Assembly: GCA_948468325.1 (NCBI GenBank)
Contig: CAOKHR010000139.1
Span: forward strand, 1-6,619
Length of the DNA stretch: 6,619 nucleotides
Source of the DNA: an uncultured Lachnospiraceae bacterium
GTDB lineage: Bacteria > Bacillota > Clostridia > Lachnospirales > Lachnospiraceae
Direction: 5' to 3'
The notes beneath the pieces are model-generated. The model was not told the origin of the DNA. It did no database searches and was given only the letters and a program-made list of their open reading frames with translations. Position 1 is the first letter of the stretch. Every line of letters starts with the position of its first letter. Made by a program: the position numbers and the translations under genes. Of this stretch, positions 5,957 to 6,619 are shown in pieces.

Positions 5957-6006
5957 AAAAAAAATCTCCCATCGTTATCCTGTCCGGTGACGATGGGAGA
6001 TTTTTT
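5957..6006. terminator. Bidirectional intrinsic terminator between convergent genes
   Basis: Bases 5959-5975 pair perfectly with 5990-6006 over 17 positions. The core is TCTCCCATCGT against ACGATGGGAGA, flanked by an A run on the left and a T run on the right. The stem can extend four more pairs (two G-U) to a six-base loop at 5980-5985. The A and T tracts make it a Rho-independent terminator on both strands. It serves nfnAB from the left and the permease gene, whose stop lies seven bases away, from the right. Confidence 0.95.
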
Positions 6007-6012
6007 ATGATA

Positions 6013-6619
6013 TTATTCCAGGTTCAGTTTATGGTTGGAAATATAAAAGCTGATAATGTAATAAATAACAGAAAATGCAACAGACTGAAGGAGAACGATG
6101 GCAAACAGCCATTGGTAAAAGTTCGCGATGTCTGCGGAAGCCGCATTCGACTGCATCTGCAGAATCATATCCGAATTGCCGATACTTAAAATGACAAGTA
6201 AAATCATGGAGATAATCTGCTGTGCAATGTAAAATACGATGTATGCGGCGATAGAAGCTGCGAGCCGGTTCTGGCGGAACAGCTGTCCGACAGAGAAGCT
6301 GGCGCATACCATCAATACGCTGCTGAAAAAGAAAACAACAATCAGGCCGGCCATTATGCCCAGAAATTCATAAAATCCAAAGCCCATGCTTCTGGAGAAT
6401 TCCTCCTGTATATAGGACAATGCAGAAAGATCCCAGGATTCTCCGCTTGCACTCATGATTAACAGAAGTGCAGAGCCTGCAGTAACTAAAAATGCAATGC
6501 AAAGCCAGAAAACGGAGACAAAAATTTTGGTATTCAGTATGGCTGTTGTGGAAACCGGAAGCGTATGTGTCAAATATCCTTGTCCGGAGTACATGGTTTT
6601 GTAAAAACGCATGGCTAAA
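6013..6619 (-). CDS. ABC-2-type transporter permease (5'-partial at the right edge)
   Basis: The minus-strand frame runs off the right edge: codons for Leu and Ala precede the methionine at 6612-6610, so the true start lies outside and that Met is probably internal. About 201 residues are visible. Counting from that Met, hydrophobic segments at about 30-53, 83-107, 117-144 and 166-191 give four membrane helices. The GYLTHTLPVSTTAI stretch at 12-25 resembles the conserved cytoplasmic segment after the first helices of ABC-2 permeases common in Clostridia. The protein ends with SNHKLNLE, also typical of this group. The function is probably export of a small molecule or peptide, driven by an ATPase likely encoded next to it outside the window; no substrate can be inferred. 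It is convergent with nfnAB and shares their terminator. Confidence 0.7.
   Translation of the reverse strand, partial: LAMRFYKTMYSGQGYLTHTLPVSTTAILNTKIFVSVFWLCIAFLVTAGSALLLIMSASGESWDLSALSYIQEEFSRSMGFGFYEFLGIMAGLIVVFFFSSVLMVCASFSVGQLFRQNRLAASIAAYIVFYIAQQIISMILLVILSIGNSDMILQMQSNAASADIANFYQWLFAIVLLQSVAFSVIYYIISFYISNHKLNLE

Noticed and set aside
6007..6189. Plus-strand open frame after the terminator
   Set aside because: It starts at the edge of the terminator and lies opposite the conserved C-terminal end of the permease.
1..6619. CRISPR array, tRNA, rRNA, insertion sequence or prophage signs
   Set aside because: No spaced direct repeats, cloverleaf, transposase or phage-like gene was seen; the only repeats are coding repeats in the His-rich stretch.

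Overview
This window looks like part of a chromosome from an anaerobic Firmicute, probably a spore-forming Clostridia member of the Lachnospiraceae type. The evidence is moderate GC content with AT-rich spacers, strong GGAGG-type ribosome binding sites, an NfnAB-type electron-bifurcating transhydrogenase, and a cell-wall enzyme built from the two activities that make spore-cortex muramic-delta-lactam. The taxonomic call is inference from gene content; there is no rRNA gene in the window.

Layout, left to right. (1) Positions 1-1723 hold two consecutive plus-strand genes of the CobW/COG0523 metal-chaperone GTPase superfamily. The first is cut by the left edge and carries a very His-rich metal-binding stretch. 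The second has an intact Walker A motif but no GCxCC metal motif, and its C-terminus resembles DUF1980, the domain of YcgQ/TIGR03943 proteins that accompany COG0701 permeases. A hairpin follows. (2) Positions 1884-3512 encode a membrane-anchored protein with an Amidase_3 (CwlD-like) domain followed by a PdaA-like polysaccharide deacetylase domain, preceded by a plausible extended -10 promoter. (3) Positions 3621-5893 encode NfnA and NfnB, overlapping by one base. They are preceded by a good sigma-A-type promoter and a perfect 14-4-14 palindrome sitting where transcription should start. (4) A strong bidirectional intrinsic terminator at about 5957-6006 separates nfnB from a convergent minus-strand ABC-2-type permease gene cut by the right edge.

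How the genes work together. The two GTPase genes probably act together in metal handling or metalloprotein assembly. The amidase-deacetylase probably acts on peptidoglycan outside the membrane, stripping the stem peptide and then de-N-acetylating the exposed MurNAc. NfnAB couples NADH, NADPH and ferredoxin pools in the cytoplasm. These are separate transcription units and no single pathway links them. The most unusual items are the amidase-PdaA fusion, the GTPase-DUF1980 fusion with degenerate nucleotide-specificity motifs in both GTPases, the long palindrome at the nfn promoter, and a short Cys/His tail on NfnA.
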